Part shown: positions 25,616 through 39,700 of the stretch, one piece after another
How the letters are laid out: the number at the start of each line of letters is the position of its first letter
Position numbering within the stretch: position 1 is the stretch's first letter
NCBI GenBank assembly: GCA_023150945.1
Contig: JAKLJX010000007.1
Coordinates: 186,001-250,000 of the forward strand
DNA: 64,000 nt
Direction of reading: 5' to 3'
From: a bacterium
GTDB taxonomy: Bacteria; Zhuqueibacterota; Zhuqueibacteria; Zhuqueibacterales; Zhuqueibacteraceae
Notes under the pieces: model-generated
Databases searched by the model: none
What the model saw: only the letters and a program-made list of their open reading frames with translations
Told to the model about the DNA's origin: nothing
Program-made: the position numbers and the translations under genes

Positions 25616-27577
25616 TCACTTGCGTAGCTTGTCGCGAATCAGATCGATCAAGTCCAGGATGCGTTTGTTGTAGCGCTGCTGGCGCTGAATCTCCTCGAGC
25701 ATCTTGAGCGCCTCCTCGGAACGGCCGCTCTTGTTGAGGCGCAGCGCTTCCACGTACTTGCTGCGAACGTCCTCGCTCGCGAAGGCTTCCTCGCGCGCAT
25801 TCAGGCGTGATTCGGCGTCCCAGATGTACTTGTCGATGGTCTTGTTGCCGGGCTCCGCTTCCTTGGCGCGCTTGAATGATTCGATGGCCTCGGCATAGCG
25901 GCGGTCGATGTAGTATTTCACGCCCTGGTTGAAATGCTGGCCGATGGTGAGCTTGCGGTCCAACTCCGCCACTTTGGCGGCGATGGCATTGCGCTCCGCG
26001 GTCCCCAACTCGGCTTCATTGAGCAGGCGGTTGTACGTTTGAATGGCTTCGACGTTGTTGCCCTGGGCTTCATAGGTTTGGGCGCGGCGGCGCATCTCCG
26101 CCACGCGGTTTTCCATCAGGGACTTGGTGCGTTCGATCCAGCTCCTGAGCTCGGCGTTATCCGGCACGCGCACCAGCCCGGCTTCCCAGGCGTCGATGGC
26201 CTGGCGGTACTGCTCCACATCGAAATAGCGCTTGCCCTTGTCGAGCTGCTGCGCAACGAACATGCTGTCGGCGCGCGCCACTTTCGCGGCCTCGGCCTGG
26301 GCAATCTCCGCCTGCTTGCGCGCTTCTTCTTCCTCCATCTTCTTTTCCGCCCGGTTCTTCCACACCAGCGCGTCTTCGTTGTTGGGGAAGATGTTGCTGG
26401 CCTGCGCGAAATTCAGGCGGGCTTGAAAGAAGTTTTGCTGCTGAAAATAAGTCCGGCCCTTGGCCATCAGCTCGTCGAATTCCGTTTGCTGCTCCAAACG
26501 GCGCTGGTTCTCAATCTGCTTAGCAATACGGTCTTTTTCCCGGTCGCGCGCAAGCTGAATCAGCTCATTTTTCGTGCGGCCGAAGTGAATCGTCAGGCTC
26601 ACGCGATGTTCCATGCCGAACACGCCAAAGCTCTCTTCACTGGCGTACTTGCCCATGGCGTAGTCGATCTGGAAATTTTGGTAGACGACGCCGCCGCCAT
26701 AGCTGAAGACACTGCCGTTGTATCCGGCGCGCAGCATGGCCTGGTTGCGATAGATGTACTCGCTGCCGAAGGCCATGCGACTGTCGGCCTGCGCCCGCTG
26801 TTCATAGCACAAGGAGAGGTTGAGGGCGTCGCCGCCCTCGCCGACGCGAATGGGCTTGGCGAGTCCGGCGCGCAGCAGCCGCGGAAAAGTCTCCTCAGTG
26901 GAGCCGAGCGTCAACGGTGTCATCACCAAATTCTCGAGCGCCACACCAAGCGCAAGATCCTCCAGCACGCCTTCGCCGAGATCCGGGCGATAGACCGCGC
27001 CGAGATCAAACGCCACGCTGGCAGTGGGGTCGGATTGGATTGAGATCACTTGCCGGTCAAGCTTGATATTGGCGCCGACCGAAAGCCCGAAGTTCAGGCT
27101 CTTGGCGCCGCCGATGATGATGCGATCCTGCCCGAAGGTGTTGCTCTCGCTCAGAATCTCGCCGTCATCCCGCACGTGCTTGACGTCGCCCACGTCCCAG
27201 TGCAACCAGCCCACCCCGAAGGTGCCGTAATCGAGCGTGGGATGCACATAGCCGACGAAGTGATACTTCGTGCCGTCGATCAGGGGCGTGTAAAACAGCG
27301 CGACGTTCTTCTGCTGGATGAAGTCCAGGCCGCCGGGATTCCAATAGAGCGTGGTGGCATCCGTCGGCATCGCAACCGTGGCGCCGCCCAATCCAATGGC
27401 GCGCGCGCCCACGCCCAGGGCAAACAGCGGATGAGTGCCGCCATCCTGCCCATGCGCGGGCAAAACGAGCACAGCGCTGGCAAGAAGGAGGAGCCAGGCC
27501 GGTAGGCGGTTTCGCGCTTGAAACCGCCGCTCGCCCTCACGGCTGGGGTTGTTAGCTTTGGCTTGCAGTTGCATCAT
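25616..27577 (-). CDS. PorV/PorQ-like outer-membrane protein fused to coiled coil and TPRs
   Basis: 653 residues with CAGGTGA before a double ATG. A signal peptide ends near LPAHGQ. Residues about 45-330 match PorV/PorQ-type barrels (FALGVGARAIGLGGATVAMPTDATTLYWNPGGL in three parts, GGGVVYQNFQIDYAMG, VSLTIHFG). A charged coiled-coil segment (about 332-370) and repeated TPR-like helices (GRTYFQQQNFFQARLNFAQA, GKRYFDVEQYRQAIDAWEAG, GVKYYIDRRYAEAIESFKRA) follow to the C-terminus. PorV proteins act as outer-membrane partners of T9SS cargo. The soluble TPR tail is unusual and suggests a periplasmic docking role. It lies between the giant secreted protein and the signalling gene. Confidence 0.82.
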   Translation of the reverse strand: MMQLQAKANNPSREGERRFQARNRLPAWLLLLASAVLVLPAHGQDGGTHPLFALGVGARAIGLGGATVAMPTDATTLYWNPGGLDFIQQKNVALFYTPLIDGTKYHFVGYVHPTLDYGTFGVGWLHWDVGDVKHVRDDGEILSESNTFGQDRIIIGGAKSLNFGLSVGANIKLDRQVISIQSDPTASVAFDLGAVYRPDLGEGVLEDLALGVALENLVMTPLTLGSTEETFPRLLRAGLAKPIRVGEGGDALNLSLCYEQRAQADSRMAFGSEYIYRNQAMLRAGYNGSVFSYGGGVVYQNFQIDYAMGKYASEESFGVFGMEHRVSLTIHFGRTKNELIQLARDREKDRIAKQIENQRRLEQQTEFDELMAKGRTYFQQQNFFQARLNFAQASNIFPNNEDALVWKNRAEKKMEEEEARKQAEIAQAEAAKVARADSMFVAQQLDKGKRYFDVEQYRQAIDAWEAGLVRVPDNAELRSWIERTKSLMENRVAEMRRRAQTYEAQGNNVEAIQTYNRLLNEAELGTAERNAIAAKVAELDRKLTIGQHFNQGVKYYIDRRYAEAIESFKRAKEAEPGNKTIDKYIWDAESRLNAREEAFASEDVRSKYVEALRLNKSGRSEEALKMLEEIQRQQRYNKRILDLIDLIRDKLRK

Positions 27578-27751
27578 GTCGTCACCTGCTGGGATTCTGA
27601 ACGTTCACCGGCCCCGCGTCCCGGGGGCTGTCCCGGTTTTGGTTCTATCGAGACTTTCTAATGTCAGCGTCACCGAACGTACGCTCGTGCACTTTCGAAC
27701 TGGCGTTGCGCGCAGACTTCGCCGGCGGACCGGCGCGCACGCTGCCGGCCA

Positions 27752-30700
27752 CTACTTCACCACGGCCACTTTGGTGGTGGTCACACCAAACTTGGTTTTC
27801 AAGATGCCAACATAGACGCCGTTGAGCACCAGATTGCCCTTGCCGTTCAAGCCGTTCCACTCGATGTGGCTGCTGGCAAAGGAGCCGCCGCGGCTGCCCG
27901 CCCGGCCTTGCGGATCGGTCGCCTTGTAAGATTTTGCATATACCAACTCTCCGATCAAGGTGAAGATACGAAACTCGACCTCGGAGTCTTGCGGCAGGAA
28001 GTAATTGAAGCGGGTGATCACACTGCCATCTTCACGCGGCGCGAACGGGTTGGGATAGTTGTAAAACGAAGTTTCGAATTTGTCGTCAAACGGCACCAAC
28101 ATGGCCGAGGCGAGCACAAAGTCACTGCCGCTCAGGCCGTCGCTGGTCACCACCTGCACGCGCGGCTGCGGCTCCACTTCGTCAATGGCTTCGACATTTT
28201 CACTGTTGACGAACGCCAGCTTGAAATTCTTCACTGACACGTTATCCGCAATATCGACAAGCACATCGATCAAATCCGGCGAGCCGCTGGGCAGCGTGTC
28301 CTGCCGGGTGAAGGAGATGATCAACGGATTGGTGCTGGTGATGGCAGACAACTGGCCGTACTGAATCGCCGGATCGGCATGCGAAACCACGCGCAGCCGC
28401 TTGATGGCGGTATTGGGCGCAATCGCATTGGCGTTTCGATCGAGCAAATGAAATGCCAGTGACTTCAACAGGATGTTGCTGGAAGTCGCGCGGCCGTCAT
28501 TGAGCAATCGCAGCGTCATCGCCGGCACGTTTTCCTGGCCGCGTGCCACCGGCCCGTCCTCGGGCCCGCCCTCGCTCCGGCTCAAAGAAGCGACCGTCAA
28601 GCGCTTGCGTTCCGTTTGAATCGAGACGTTGGCGCGCTGCACGCGCACATCCGCTTCGCGATTGGTGTTCTCATCGAAGGGCAGCGGCTCCTTCAACTCC
28701 AGCAGGATGCTCTCCTGCGTGGTCGAGGGTGTGGTGCGCGCCTTGACGCGCCAGCTCACGGTTTGCGCCGTGGTGATTTGTTCCAGCGGATCCGAAGCGG
28801 CGTAACCCTCCGGCAACTGGAGGGCAAAGCGAAAAGCCGTGTTGACCTGCGCCGCACCGAGATTGGCCACGCGCGCGGTAACCGTGAAGATCTGGTTCAG
28901 CCCAACCACGCCATCCAGCGCGGCAGAAGGCGGATCAGTAATCTCGCCTTCCAACGCGAGAGTGGCGCGGGGAACGATGTCGATTTTCAACGGCGACGAA
29001 ACCGCCAGCAGCTCTTCTCCGCTGTTGCGATCCTTGCCGCTCACGCGCACGTGCACGAGCTGCCCGGTCGTCGCGAGCAATGGCGCTTTCAGGCGCCAGG
29101 TGGTGCTCACTTTGGTGGAATCCAATGAGCTGATGAAAACTTCGCGGTTGTCGATCACTTCGAAATTCGCCGGGAACAATTCGGCCTTGACGCCGACCAG
29201 CTTGCGGCCGGATATGGTGGCTTGTACCTTGAATTCCTGCTCGGTGCTGACGATGCCGTCGGTGGCGCCGCCCGGCTCCGAAATCACAAAGGTGATGGGA
29301 TTGATCGCCGCCCCCAGGTCGGTCAACACTGGGATGCGCTTGAAGCCTTCATTCGCCGATTCCGCCCACGCGGCCTCCAGGCCGATGTTCTCGTCAAACG
29401 GCCGTTTGGTGATGCGCAGCGTGAGAAAGTCCGAGACCGTGGGCGTGGCCGGCGCTTGCGCCAACCATTCCACCACGCCGTCCACGGGAATATTGCGCTC
29501 CAGCTCATCGAGCGCGACCACGCCCGTTTGCCCCAGTTGCAGCGCAACGCGCGCGGAATCCACCACGCCGGCGCGGCCGAGGTTGCTCAAGCGTGCGCGA
29601 ATCTTGAAGGTCTGTCCGACGGACAGCTCGTTCTTCAGCTCGACATTGTCCTTGTTGTACAAGCTCACGCTGAAATCCAAGCGGGCTTTGCTCACCGTGG
29701 TGACGGCGATCGTGTCACGATCGCTCACGGTGGTGCCCAGGCCGGTGCGGCCGGTGGCAATCACCACGAACTGGCGCGCCGTTTCGGCCGGTTCGCCGGG
29801 CGCGACAATCTCCCAGCGCACGGTGTCCGGCAAGTCTGCTTCCGCCGGCACCACCAACAACAGCGGCGCGGGCGATTCGCTGCTCAGGTTATAGCCGGCG
29901 CCGCTCGGCAGCGCGAGCTGAATACGGCGGTCGCTCAGGTCACGGCTGCCCTGGAAAGTCGCCACCAGCATGAACTCCTGGCCGGTCGAGACCGTGCCGT
30001 CGCGGGCGCCCGCGGGGTCGCTGACATAGGTTTTGAGCACGCTCAGATCGGATTTGACGACTTCCACCTGCACCGAGTCGGCGTCGTTTTCGATTTCGGC
30101 CGAGAGCCGGCTGTTCAAATCCATGGGCACCGTGGTCATGCGCACCACCAACGGCGTGAGGTTGATCGGCACGTCGGGCGCGCGAATGCTCCATGTCACG
30201 CTGTCGCCCACGGTGAAAGACTGCTCGCTCTCGCCCGGCACCGGTCCGGTGATTTCGAAGCCGTTCGGCAGGAACAACGCCAGGCGGCCGCTGGCATCCA
30301 CTGCCGCAGCATTGGCGCGATTACTCACCCGCGCCGACAACCGAAAGATCTCGCGCGTGGTCAGATCCTGTTTCTCGACATTGGCCGTGAGTTCCAGGCG
30401 CGCCGGCAACTGAATCCGCACCAACGCAGTGGTGTCGGTGCCGTTGAAAATCAGGGCCGGGCCGCCGCTGCTGGCGGCGGTGGCGGAGAGAATGCGCGCC
30501 ACGAAGCGCTCATTGGTGATCCCCGGTGTCGGCGCCGTGGCGGCATTGACGGCAAAGCTCAGCGTGCCGCGCTGGCGTTGCGGCAATTGCGCCAGCGTTT
30601 GCTGGGGCGTCGAAATGAACGAGCCGCCGTCGGTCACCAGCTCGACCAAAACGTCTTCGACATCTTCGAAGCCGCTGTTCTCGATCTCGACGGTCACGCT

Positions 30701-33700
30701 GAAGTCTTGATTGGTATTGACCAGACCCACACTGGTGCCGGCAAAGAAGTTGTTGACCACCGGCGTGGTGGCGCGCACAAAAACCGCAGCCGTGGTGACG
30801 ATTTCGAACTGGCTGTTGCGGCTGTCACGCAGCCGTTGGTTGTTGTTGACGTCCAAGCCGTTGGCCGCCACCTGCAAAGTGGCGGTGCCGCCCAAACCGC
30901 CGGTCTTGGTCACAGTATAGATCAACGTATCGACTTCACCGGGCCGCAGCAACAAATCGCCGCTCTTCACCAGCGCCGCGGGCGGCGAGATGACGTAGTC
31001 TTCCTGCACGACATCATTGACCTTGATCACGACGTCGGATTTTTGCGGCGGATCGAGCTTCACCACTGCGCCGCCGGTATCCTGCAAAACGGCCCGAACA
31101 TACCAGGAGACGCCGGACTCAGCATTCACCTGCGTAATCGAAGGAATCACATTGCTGAGGTAGAGGCCGGCCGGCCGCTGCACAATCACCATCTCGGAAT
31201 TGTCCACCGGCGGATTCGTGTTGGCGGTGGTGAGCGTGTTGCCCGCAGTCGCCGCCGAGATCACTGCCGTAATCACTTCATTGGGATTCTCCGTGGCGCT
31301 CGCGCTCACCGTGAAGTTGACCGTGCGCGCCTGCAGGCCGGGCACACCGCCCAGCACCGGCCGCTCATCGGGATTGATTACCGAGCCGCCGCTGCTGGCC
31401 AACCGCACTTTCACATCCTGCGTGCTCTCTTGCCCGGAGTTGTAGATTTCCACCTGCACGCCAAAACTCTGATTGGTGTTGACGCGCGGCAGATTGGGCG
31501 CGGAATTGGGCGTGAGAACAGCGGAAAGAATTTGCAGCAGGGCCGGCGTCTGCACCGTCACTGAAGTGTCGCCGCCGCTGGCGGTGTCGTCCGAGCGAAA
31601 CTCGCCACTGTTCAACTCGGTGGCGCGCAGCTTTCCGCTGATGTTGCTGGGCCCGGTTTGTGAACCGGTTTTGGTGATTTTGAATTGCAAGACTGCCGAG
31701 GCGCCGCCGGCGATCCGGTTGCCGCCGCCTTGCAGCGTAGTGGGATACTCCACCACATAATTGCCGCCATCCACGCCGAAATCGATGCGTGTTTGCGCCG
31801 GCGCGAAATCAACCTGCACGTCGCTTTCTCCGCGATTGGTCACGTTCATGTCGACCGTCCAGGCGCGCGTCTGCTCGCGCGTCACCGTGGCCTGCGAAGC
31901 GACCAGGGAGGTGATATCCAACAGCGCCGGTGTCTGCACCACAAAACTGCCGCTGCTGCCGTCGCTCACCGCGTCGATCGTGCGGCCGTTGGATTGATCG
32001 ATCACTCGCACCGAGCCGATCACCGTGGTCGGGCCGCGCTTGACGCCGGTGCGCCGGATTTCAAAGCGCAGTGAATCCGTGGCTTTGGGCGCCAGGATCA
32101 CCCCGCCCGAGGCGCGGAAGGTGGTGGGCTTCACCAAGTCATATTCGCCGGTCACCTGGCCGCCGTTGAGCATCTGCAAATCCACGCTCTGCAGCCGCAC
32201 GTCGAAATCACCGTTGTTGGTGACCGTCATCATCACATACCAGTCCTTGTCCATGTTCTGCGTCACGGTCGCCTGGCTGCTGCGCAGGCTCACCACCTGC
32301 ACCTGACCCGCGCCGGTCACGGTCAGCTCGTTGGCATTGGTGCTAAGATTGGTCGTGAAGCCGTTGCCGTTGTGGGAGCCGCGCAACTCGATCGTAGGCG
32401 TGTAGGTGGTCTTGGGCATGTTCGCCGGCACAGCCTGCTGCTGGAAGGTCAGGATCGTCGTGTCGCTGGCGGCCAAACGCGTCGTCATGTTGGCATCCAG
32501 GTTGGCGGTGTAGCTCACCCCGCCGCTGCTGAAGCGCAAGCGCGTCAGGCTGGTAAGCAGATCGACTTCCGCGGTGCCGCTATTGATCACGCCAACTTTG
32601 AAGGCGTAAACACCACCATTGTTGACGATCTTCGGCGTCAGACTGCCGCCGAGATAGGTGACCACGGGAATGGTCTGCACTTCGACCAGCGTGCGGCCAA
32701 TGGTCGTGTCCGCCACCGTGACATTGCTGTTGGTCTCTATGGCCGCGACCTTGGGCCACAGCCGCACAAAGCCGGGGTTGTTCCCGGTGATGGTGACATT
32801 GAATTTCAAACTGTCCGTGCGGCCGCCCAGCAGCACCGGCGAAGAAGTGCCGAGCCAGTACGCGGGTTGCAGCACCGCCGTGTAACCGGTTTGAAATTGA
32901 TTGCCCAACCGGAAGCGCAGATTGGTCGAAGTATCGGCGCGCACCGATACCTGGCTGTCGCCCTGGTTGCGCACCTCCACCACCACGCTCCAGGCCGTGG
33001 TTTGCCCGGCCGTCACCTTCACCTGTGAAGGCCGCACGCTCAAAATCTCCAGCAGGGCCGCGCTTTGCACCGTCACCGCACCGCTACCGATGTTCGAGGG
33101 CAGTTCGCGGGTGCTGTTGAGCTCGATTCCCTTCAGGCGCAGCGTGAGCGGCTGTGAGCCGGTGAGCAGGCCGGTTTGGGTAACCGTGACGCGCAAAGTC
33201 TTGGTGGCGAGGCCGGCAATGATGGAATCGCCATCGGCAAACGTGCGCGACTTGTCAAAAACATAGCCTTGATTGTTGCCCACCGCGACGGTGATCGAAT
33301 CCGGTTTCAGCTTGACTGCGCTGCCGCCGGTGTTGGTCACCGTGGCCGTGATCGTCCAGGCAAAGCTGCGGCCGGCCGTGACATTCGGCTGCGAAGGCTG
33401 CACCGCCACGACATTCAACACGCCGCGCGTTTGCACATTCACTTCGCTGCCGCCGCCGTCATTGGTATCATCACTGACCACCAGGCCGGTGCCGGAATCC
33501 GTGCCGCGCGCCACGCCCGAGATGCCCGCGATGCCGGGCGTGCTGCCGGTTTGCGTAACCCGGAATATCACCGTCCGCGTCGAATTGCCCGGCAGCACCG
33601 TGCCGCCGCCCTCCAGCGTAGGCGGCGCGATGGTGTATTGCGCAGTCACGTTCTGGCTGCCGATGGTGAAGGTCAGGCGCGTCGCCGCCAGGTCGAGGTT

Positions 33701-36700
33701 GACGCTCGAGGGCGCGAGATTCTGCAACAACATCCGCACATTCCACTCGCGCGTCATGCCGACGGTGACTTCACCCTGCGAGGGCGTGAGCGAGACGATG
33801 CGAAAGGCATTGCCTTCTATCACCACCCAACTGTCGGTGGTGGTGGCGTTGAGATCGCTGGTGAGCGCGACCGAATTCGAATCTTTGCCGTAGGCCGCGG
33901 CATCGAGCGTGATCGCGCCGGTGGCCGCGCCCAGGCCGACATTCACAATGAAACTGAAATCTTTGGCGTCGTTGCCGGCGATGACGGTCGGATTGCCGGC
34001 GTTGGCTGCCACGATATAATCACCCGTTTTGTTGAGCGGGCCCTGCGCGAATTTCAGGCGCACGCTGTCGATCACCGCGGCCGCGGAATTGCTGATGCCC
34101 AGATTGTTGGCGATGCGCACCGTCACGGCGATCCCGGTCTGGCCGCGCGCCACTGTGTCGCGCGCCGTGGTGACCGACTGCACCGTCAAGTTCGCCGGCC
34201 GCAACACCGTCCACGTGTCCTTGTTGTTGGCGTTGTTGGAACTGACCGGAGTGCCGTTGATGGTGCCGGAAACGTTGCCGTTGAGGGTAATCAATTCCAG
34301 CGCCGCGCCTGGTTTCACCGTCACGTCGAATGACAGCGAGCGCGTGGAGTTCCCCGGAATACTGGTGGGGTTGCCGACGCCGGGCGTGACGATATAGTCC
34401 GAGGTGCGATCCACCGTGCCCTGAAAAGTCAGACCAGCAGCCAGATTTTGAATCGTCGCCGTGCCGAGGTTTTGCACCGACATGCTGACGTTGATGCCGG
34501 TCTGGCCCTGCGAAACAAACGTCGGGTTGGTGGAAATGCTGGCAATGCTCAGACTGCCGAGCGTGATGGTGGTGCTGCCGTTGGCGCTCAAACCGCTGGT
34601 GACGTTAATGGTGGCCGACCCGCCAATCGTGCCGGCGCGGAAGGTGAACTGCAGCCGGCTCTGCGCATTGGTCTCGATCTGATGACCGGTGGTCTCACCG
34701 TCCGTGTCCGGATTCACGATCTCGCCAAACGCTTGTGGTGTAATCGAGACCGTAAAAGTCTGGCCGGGACCGACCAGATTGCCTTCGGCATCACGAATGA
34801 TCGAGCTGGTAATCACCGCAGTGCTGGCGCCATCCGCCGGCAGACTGGTCGGCACGGGCGTGAGCGTGACCGCACCTTTGGGCGCGCCCGGCAGAACCGT
34901 GATGACTCCGGTTTCTGCTGAAATGCCCGGGCCATATGTTCCCACGATCTTGCCCGCGACTGAGCCGTCCGCGGCGCCGGAAGAAGGTGCAAAGGTAAAG
35001 GAAGAAGCAGTGCCGCTGGCGGGCGGCGCGAGTGTGCCGGTGCTCGACCAGGTCACTTGCACTTCACCGAGATAGTTGTTGCCGACGTCATAGCCCGCCG
35101 AATAGATGGTGATTTCCTGATCCGTGCTCATGGTGCGGCTGGGATAGGGCGCGCCGCCGTTGTTGGGCGCAGTGCGCAAGATGACCTTGGACACCTGCCC
35201 GCGAATGACGTTGATCGTGCCGCTGTTGCCGTTGATCACCGCCGGATTCGGATGCAGCGTGCGAATTGAGCCGGTGCCTTCGGTCACCGCCGTGAAGGTG
35301 GTGGAGGTTCCGTTGCTCGTGCTCAGATTGCCGATGCCGCCGTCCAGGCTCCAATTCACCACTTCATCTGAAATATAGTTGTTGTCGACATCATAGCCGC
35401 CGGCGTGCACCGGCAGCGTCTGCCCGGGGTTCAACGTGACGTTGCCCTGCGGCGCCGTCTCGCCCACCTGGCCGCTCAACACCACCACGCGATGCAAGGC
35501 ACCGACATTCACTGTAATCGTGCCGGTGTTGTCGAAGCCGGCACTCGCGTGGGTTGCGCGAATGGTGCCGCTGGCCGGGGCTTTCGTCGGCCGGAACACG
35601 ACGGACGCGCCGGTGGCATTGACCGCCGGCGCCAACGTGCCGGCGCTCGACCAGGTCACGGACTCATCTCTGATATAATTGTTGTCTGCGTCGAATCCGG
35701 CGGCATGCAGCGCCAGTTCCTGATCGGCTGTGATCGTCTTGGGGCCCAGTTCCGTGCCCGGCCCGGCAGGACCTTCCACGACTTTCACATAGCTCAAAGC
35801 GCCCGGGGTCACGGTGATCGTACCGGTCAAATCGCTGCCGGCGCTCGCGTGCGTGGCGCGAATCTGGCCGGCGCCCACTTTCATGGCATTCAACGTCGTG
35901 GAAATGCCGATCGTCGGGGTCAGCACGCCGATCGCGTTGGTCACGCTCCAGCTTACCGAAACATCTTCGCGATAGTTGTCATCCGCATCGAAGCCGCCGG
36001 CATGCACCGTTCGGCTCTCGTCGGTGGTGAGCGAGTCGTTTTCCAGCTCCGCGGTTTGGCCGCTGCCACCGAGGAGTACCTTAATGTGATGCAGCGCGCC
36101 GAAGGACACGGTGAGGTCGCCGGTGGCGTCATCGGTGGCAAACGCATGATCCGCCGACACTCTGCCGGTGCCCGGCCTTCTCAGAACCAGCGTCGTCGCG
36201 GTGCCGCTGGTGGCGGTCAACGTGCCGATGTTGTTGGTCACCGACCAAGTGACATTCTGATCGCCGAGATAATTGCCGTTGGCATCATAGCCGGCCGCGT
36301 GCAATTCCAGCACGTCGTCGGTGGTCAAACTGAGATTCCCCAGCTCCAGACCGGTGCCGCTGGGGCCGCGCACGATCTTGATGTAGCTCAGATTGCCGGC
36401 AATGACCGTAATCGGGCCGGTAGCATCCGATTCCAGCGTGGGATGCGTGCCGGTGATCACGCCGGTGTTCGGCGTGGTGGCGGTCAAAACCGTGCTGCTG
36501 CCCACGTTGGTGCTCAATGTGCCGATGTTCCCGCTCACCGACCAGCTCACGCTCACGTCGCCGATATAGTTGTTGTCGCGATCGAAGCTGCTGGCATGCA
36601 CCGGCAACGTTTCGCCGGTGGTGAGCGTCGGGCTTTGCACCTCGGAAGTGTTGCCCGACAGGCTGTTCAAAACTTTGATGCGGAAAGGTTGGCCGCGATT

Positions 36701-39700
36701 CACGGTAATCACGCCGGTGCTGTCATCCGGAACCGAGCCATGATCCGCGACGATGCGGCCGGAGCCAGGCACGCGCGGATCAAAGTCCGTGACCGTCCCC
36801 ACGCTTGGCGTCACCACGCCGATGCCGTTGCGCACCAGCCAGGTGACGGATTGATCGCCCAGATAATTGCCCTCGGCGTCATAGCCGGCGGCATGCACCT
36901 TCAAAGGGTCGTCCGTGGTCAGGGTTCTGGCACCCACTGCCGGGCCGTCGCCGGTCGGGCCTTCGACGATGCGAATGCGCGCGAGATTGCCGGCATTGAC
37001 TTCGATCGCGCCGGTGGAGTAGTCGATCAGCGTCGCGTGGTCGGCGGTAATCTGGCCCGTGCCACGATTGCGTGCGGTGAAGCGCGTGGAAATGCCACTG
37101 AGCGGATTGAGATCGCCGATGCCGCCCGTGACGCTCCAGGTCACCGGCACATCCTGAATGTAGTTGTCATCGACATCGAAGCTTGCCGCGTGCATGTCGA
37201 AAGTGGCGCCGGTGGTCAAGTTCAGCGTGGTTACCACGCCGGTATTGCCGGAGGTGTTGGCCAAGATCTTGACGCGATAAGCGGCGCCCGTCGTGATGGT
37301 GATCACACCCGAGCTGTCATCGATCACGCTGGCATGATCAGCCACAATGCGGCCGGTGCCGGTTTTCCTGGCGGTAAAGGTGGTGGCATTGGCGTTGACC
37401 GGGGAAACCTCACCGATGCCGCTGCCCGTCAAAGTCTGCACCGACCAGGTCACCGTCTGGTCGCCCGCAAAGTTGTTGTAAGCATCATAGCCGGCCGCGC
37501 GTACCGTCAGCGATTGATCGGCATTCAGCGACTTGGCGCCCAACTCGGCACCGCTGCTCTCCACCACTCGCACGCGCTGCAACGGCCCGGGATTCACATT
37601 GAAGCTGCCGGAGGTGCCGGTTTTGCCGCCGCCGCTGGCGGTGAGGGTGAGGCCGCTTTGCGCCTTGGTAATGACGGCATTCGAAACCGTCACGGTCGTG
37701 CCGTTCATCGCCACGCTGGTGGGTGAGAGCGTACCGGTGGCCTCGGTGAGCGTCAGCGTGCCGATGAAACTGACGTCGTTGTTGTTGCCGTCTCTGGCGG
37801 TAATCGTGAAACTGAAACCGGCGCCCGCCGCCTGCGTGCCGATGCTGCTGAACACGAAGCGGTCAAGGCCCGCGGCATTGACGTTAAAGGCATTCGAAGT
37901 GCCGGAATGGCCGGCGCCGTCATTCACGGTAATTTGGCGGTTGCTGCCGGCTTGCGGAACCGTCACGGCCTCGGTGCGCACACCCGCGCTGAAGGCGCCG
38001 CTGGTCACCGGCTGAATCGAGCCGCTGTTGATGCCGATGCTCACCGTGCCGGTGAAACTCGTCACCGTGTTGTCATATTGATCCTGCGCCGTCAAGATCA
38101 GCGGAAAGCTCTGCCCCGCCACCTGGTCGGTAATGGGCGCGAGGTAAAACTTGGTCAGAGCGGCGTGGCTCACGTTGAACGCATTCGAGTTGCTGGATTT
38201 GCCCACGCCGGTAACCGTCAAGCGATTGTTGTTCGCACTCTTGGTGATCGTGAAATTTTGCGTCAGCGTGCCGGCAGTGAAGGGATTGCTGGTGGCGGGA
38301 GAGAGCGAACCGGTTACGTCGCTCACGGTCACCGTGCCGGTGAAGCTCGTCACCGGGTTGTTGCTGGCGTCCTTGGCGGTGATGGTCACGCTGAACGGCA
38401 CTCCCGCGGTTTGATTGCCAATGGTGCTGAGGTCGAAATGATCCACCGTGCTGGCAATCACGTTGAAGTTGTTCGAGTTCCCGGCTTTGCCGCCGCCGCT
38501 CACGTTGATGCGATTGGCCGTGCGTGTTTGCGTGATGGTCACGCTCTCATTGCGCACCCCGCCAATGAACGCACCGCTGCTGGCTGGCCAAATCGTGCCC
38601 GTCAAATCGGAAATCGTGACCGTGCCGCTGTAGCCGGTCACCAGATTACTGTAGGCATCGCGGGCGCGCAGCGTAATGGTGAAGGGCACGCCGGCGGCTT
38701 GGTCCGGAATGGTGTCGAGCGCAAAATGATCGAGCGCTGCCGCGACCACATTGAACAAGTTGGAGGTTCCAGCCTTTTCCGGCACGCTGCCTCGCGCGGT
38801 CAGTTGATTGTCGGTGCGGGCCTGCGTGATCGTCAGGCTTTGCGCGGCGAGCACGCCGTTGCTGAAATTGCCGGTGGTGACATTGAGCGTAGTCAAGTCG
38901 GTGATGCTTACGGATTGATTGAAGCCCGTCACCGTGTTGTTGAATTGATCCTGCGCTACCAACCGGACGGTGAAAGGCGCACCCGCGGTCTGCGTGCCGA
39001 GCGGATTGCCGCTGGTGTTGGTCAGGCTGAAATGATCCAGCAAATCGGGATTGACCGTGAAGGAGGCAGACTGGCCGATTTTGCCGCTGCCGCTCGCGGT
39101 GATGACCACGCCCGATTGCGCTTTGGTGATGCGGGCATCGGCAATCGTGCGCGAAGTTTGCCCGCTGAACACCAGGCTGGAGGCGGTCAAGGTGCCGGTG
39201 TTGTCGGTCAACGTCACCGTGCCGGTGTGGGCCACGTCATTGTTGTTCGCATCCCTGGCGCGCACCGTCACGCTGAAGTTCTGGCCGGCGGTCTGCGCCG
39301 GAATGGCGTCGATCACAAAGCGGTCGAGCACACCGGCATTGACCGTGAAGGCATTCGACAGCTCGCTGAACCCACCGTTCGTAACCGTGATCTGGCGGTT
39401 GGTGCCGGAGTTCGAAATGCTCACGCTGCCGTTCCACACGCCGCTGATGAAGTTGCCGCTCACATTCGGCGAAATCGTGCCGCCGCCGCTGACGGTCAGA
39501 TTCACCGTGGCGGTGAAGCCGGTGACGGTGTTGTCATTGGCATCCACCGCCCGCACGATCAACGGAAACGGCACGCCCGCGGTCTGCGGCGAGGCAACAC
39601 TGGCGATGCGAAAATCCGCGTGCGGCCCGGCGTTCACTGCAAAATTGTTGGATATGCCGTTGCGCGCCGGCGTGCCGCCGTTCACCGAAATGGCATCAGT

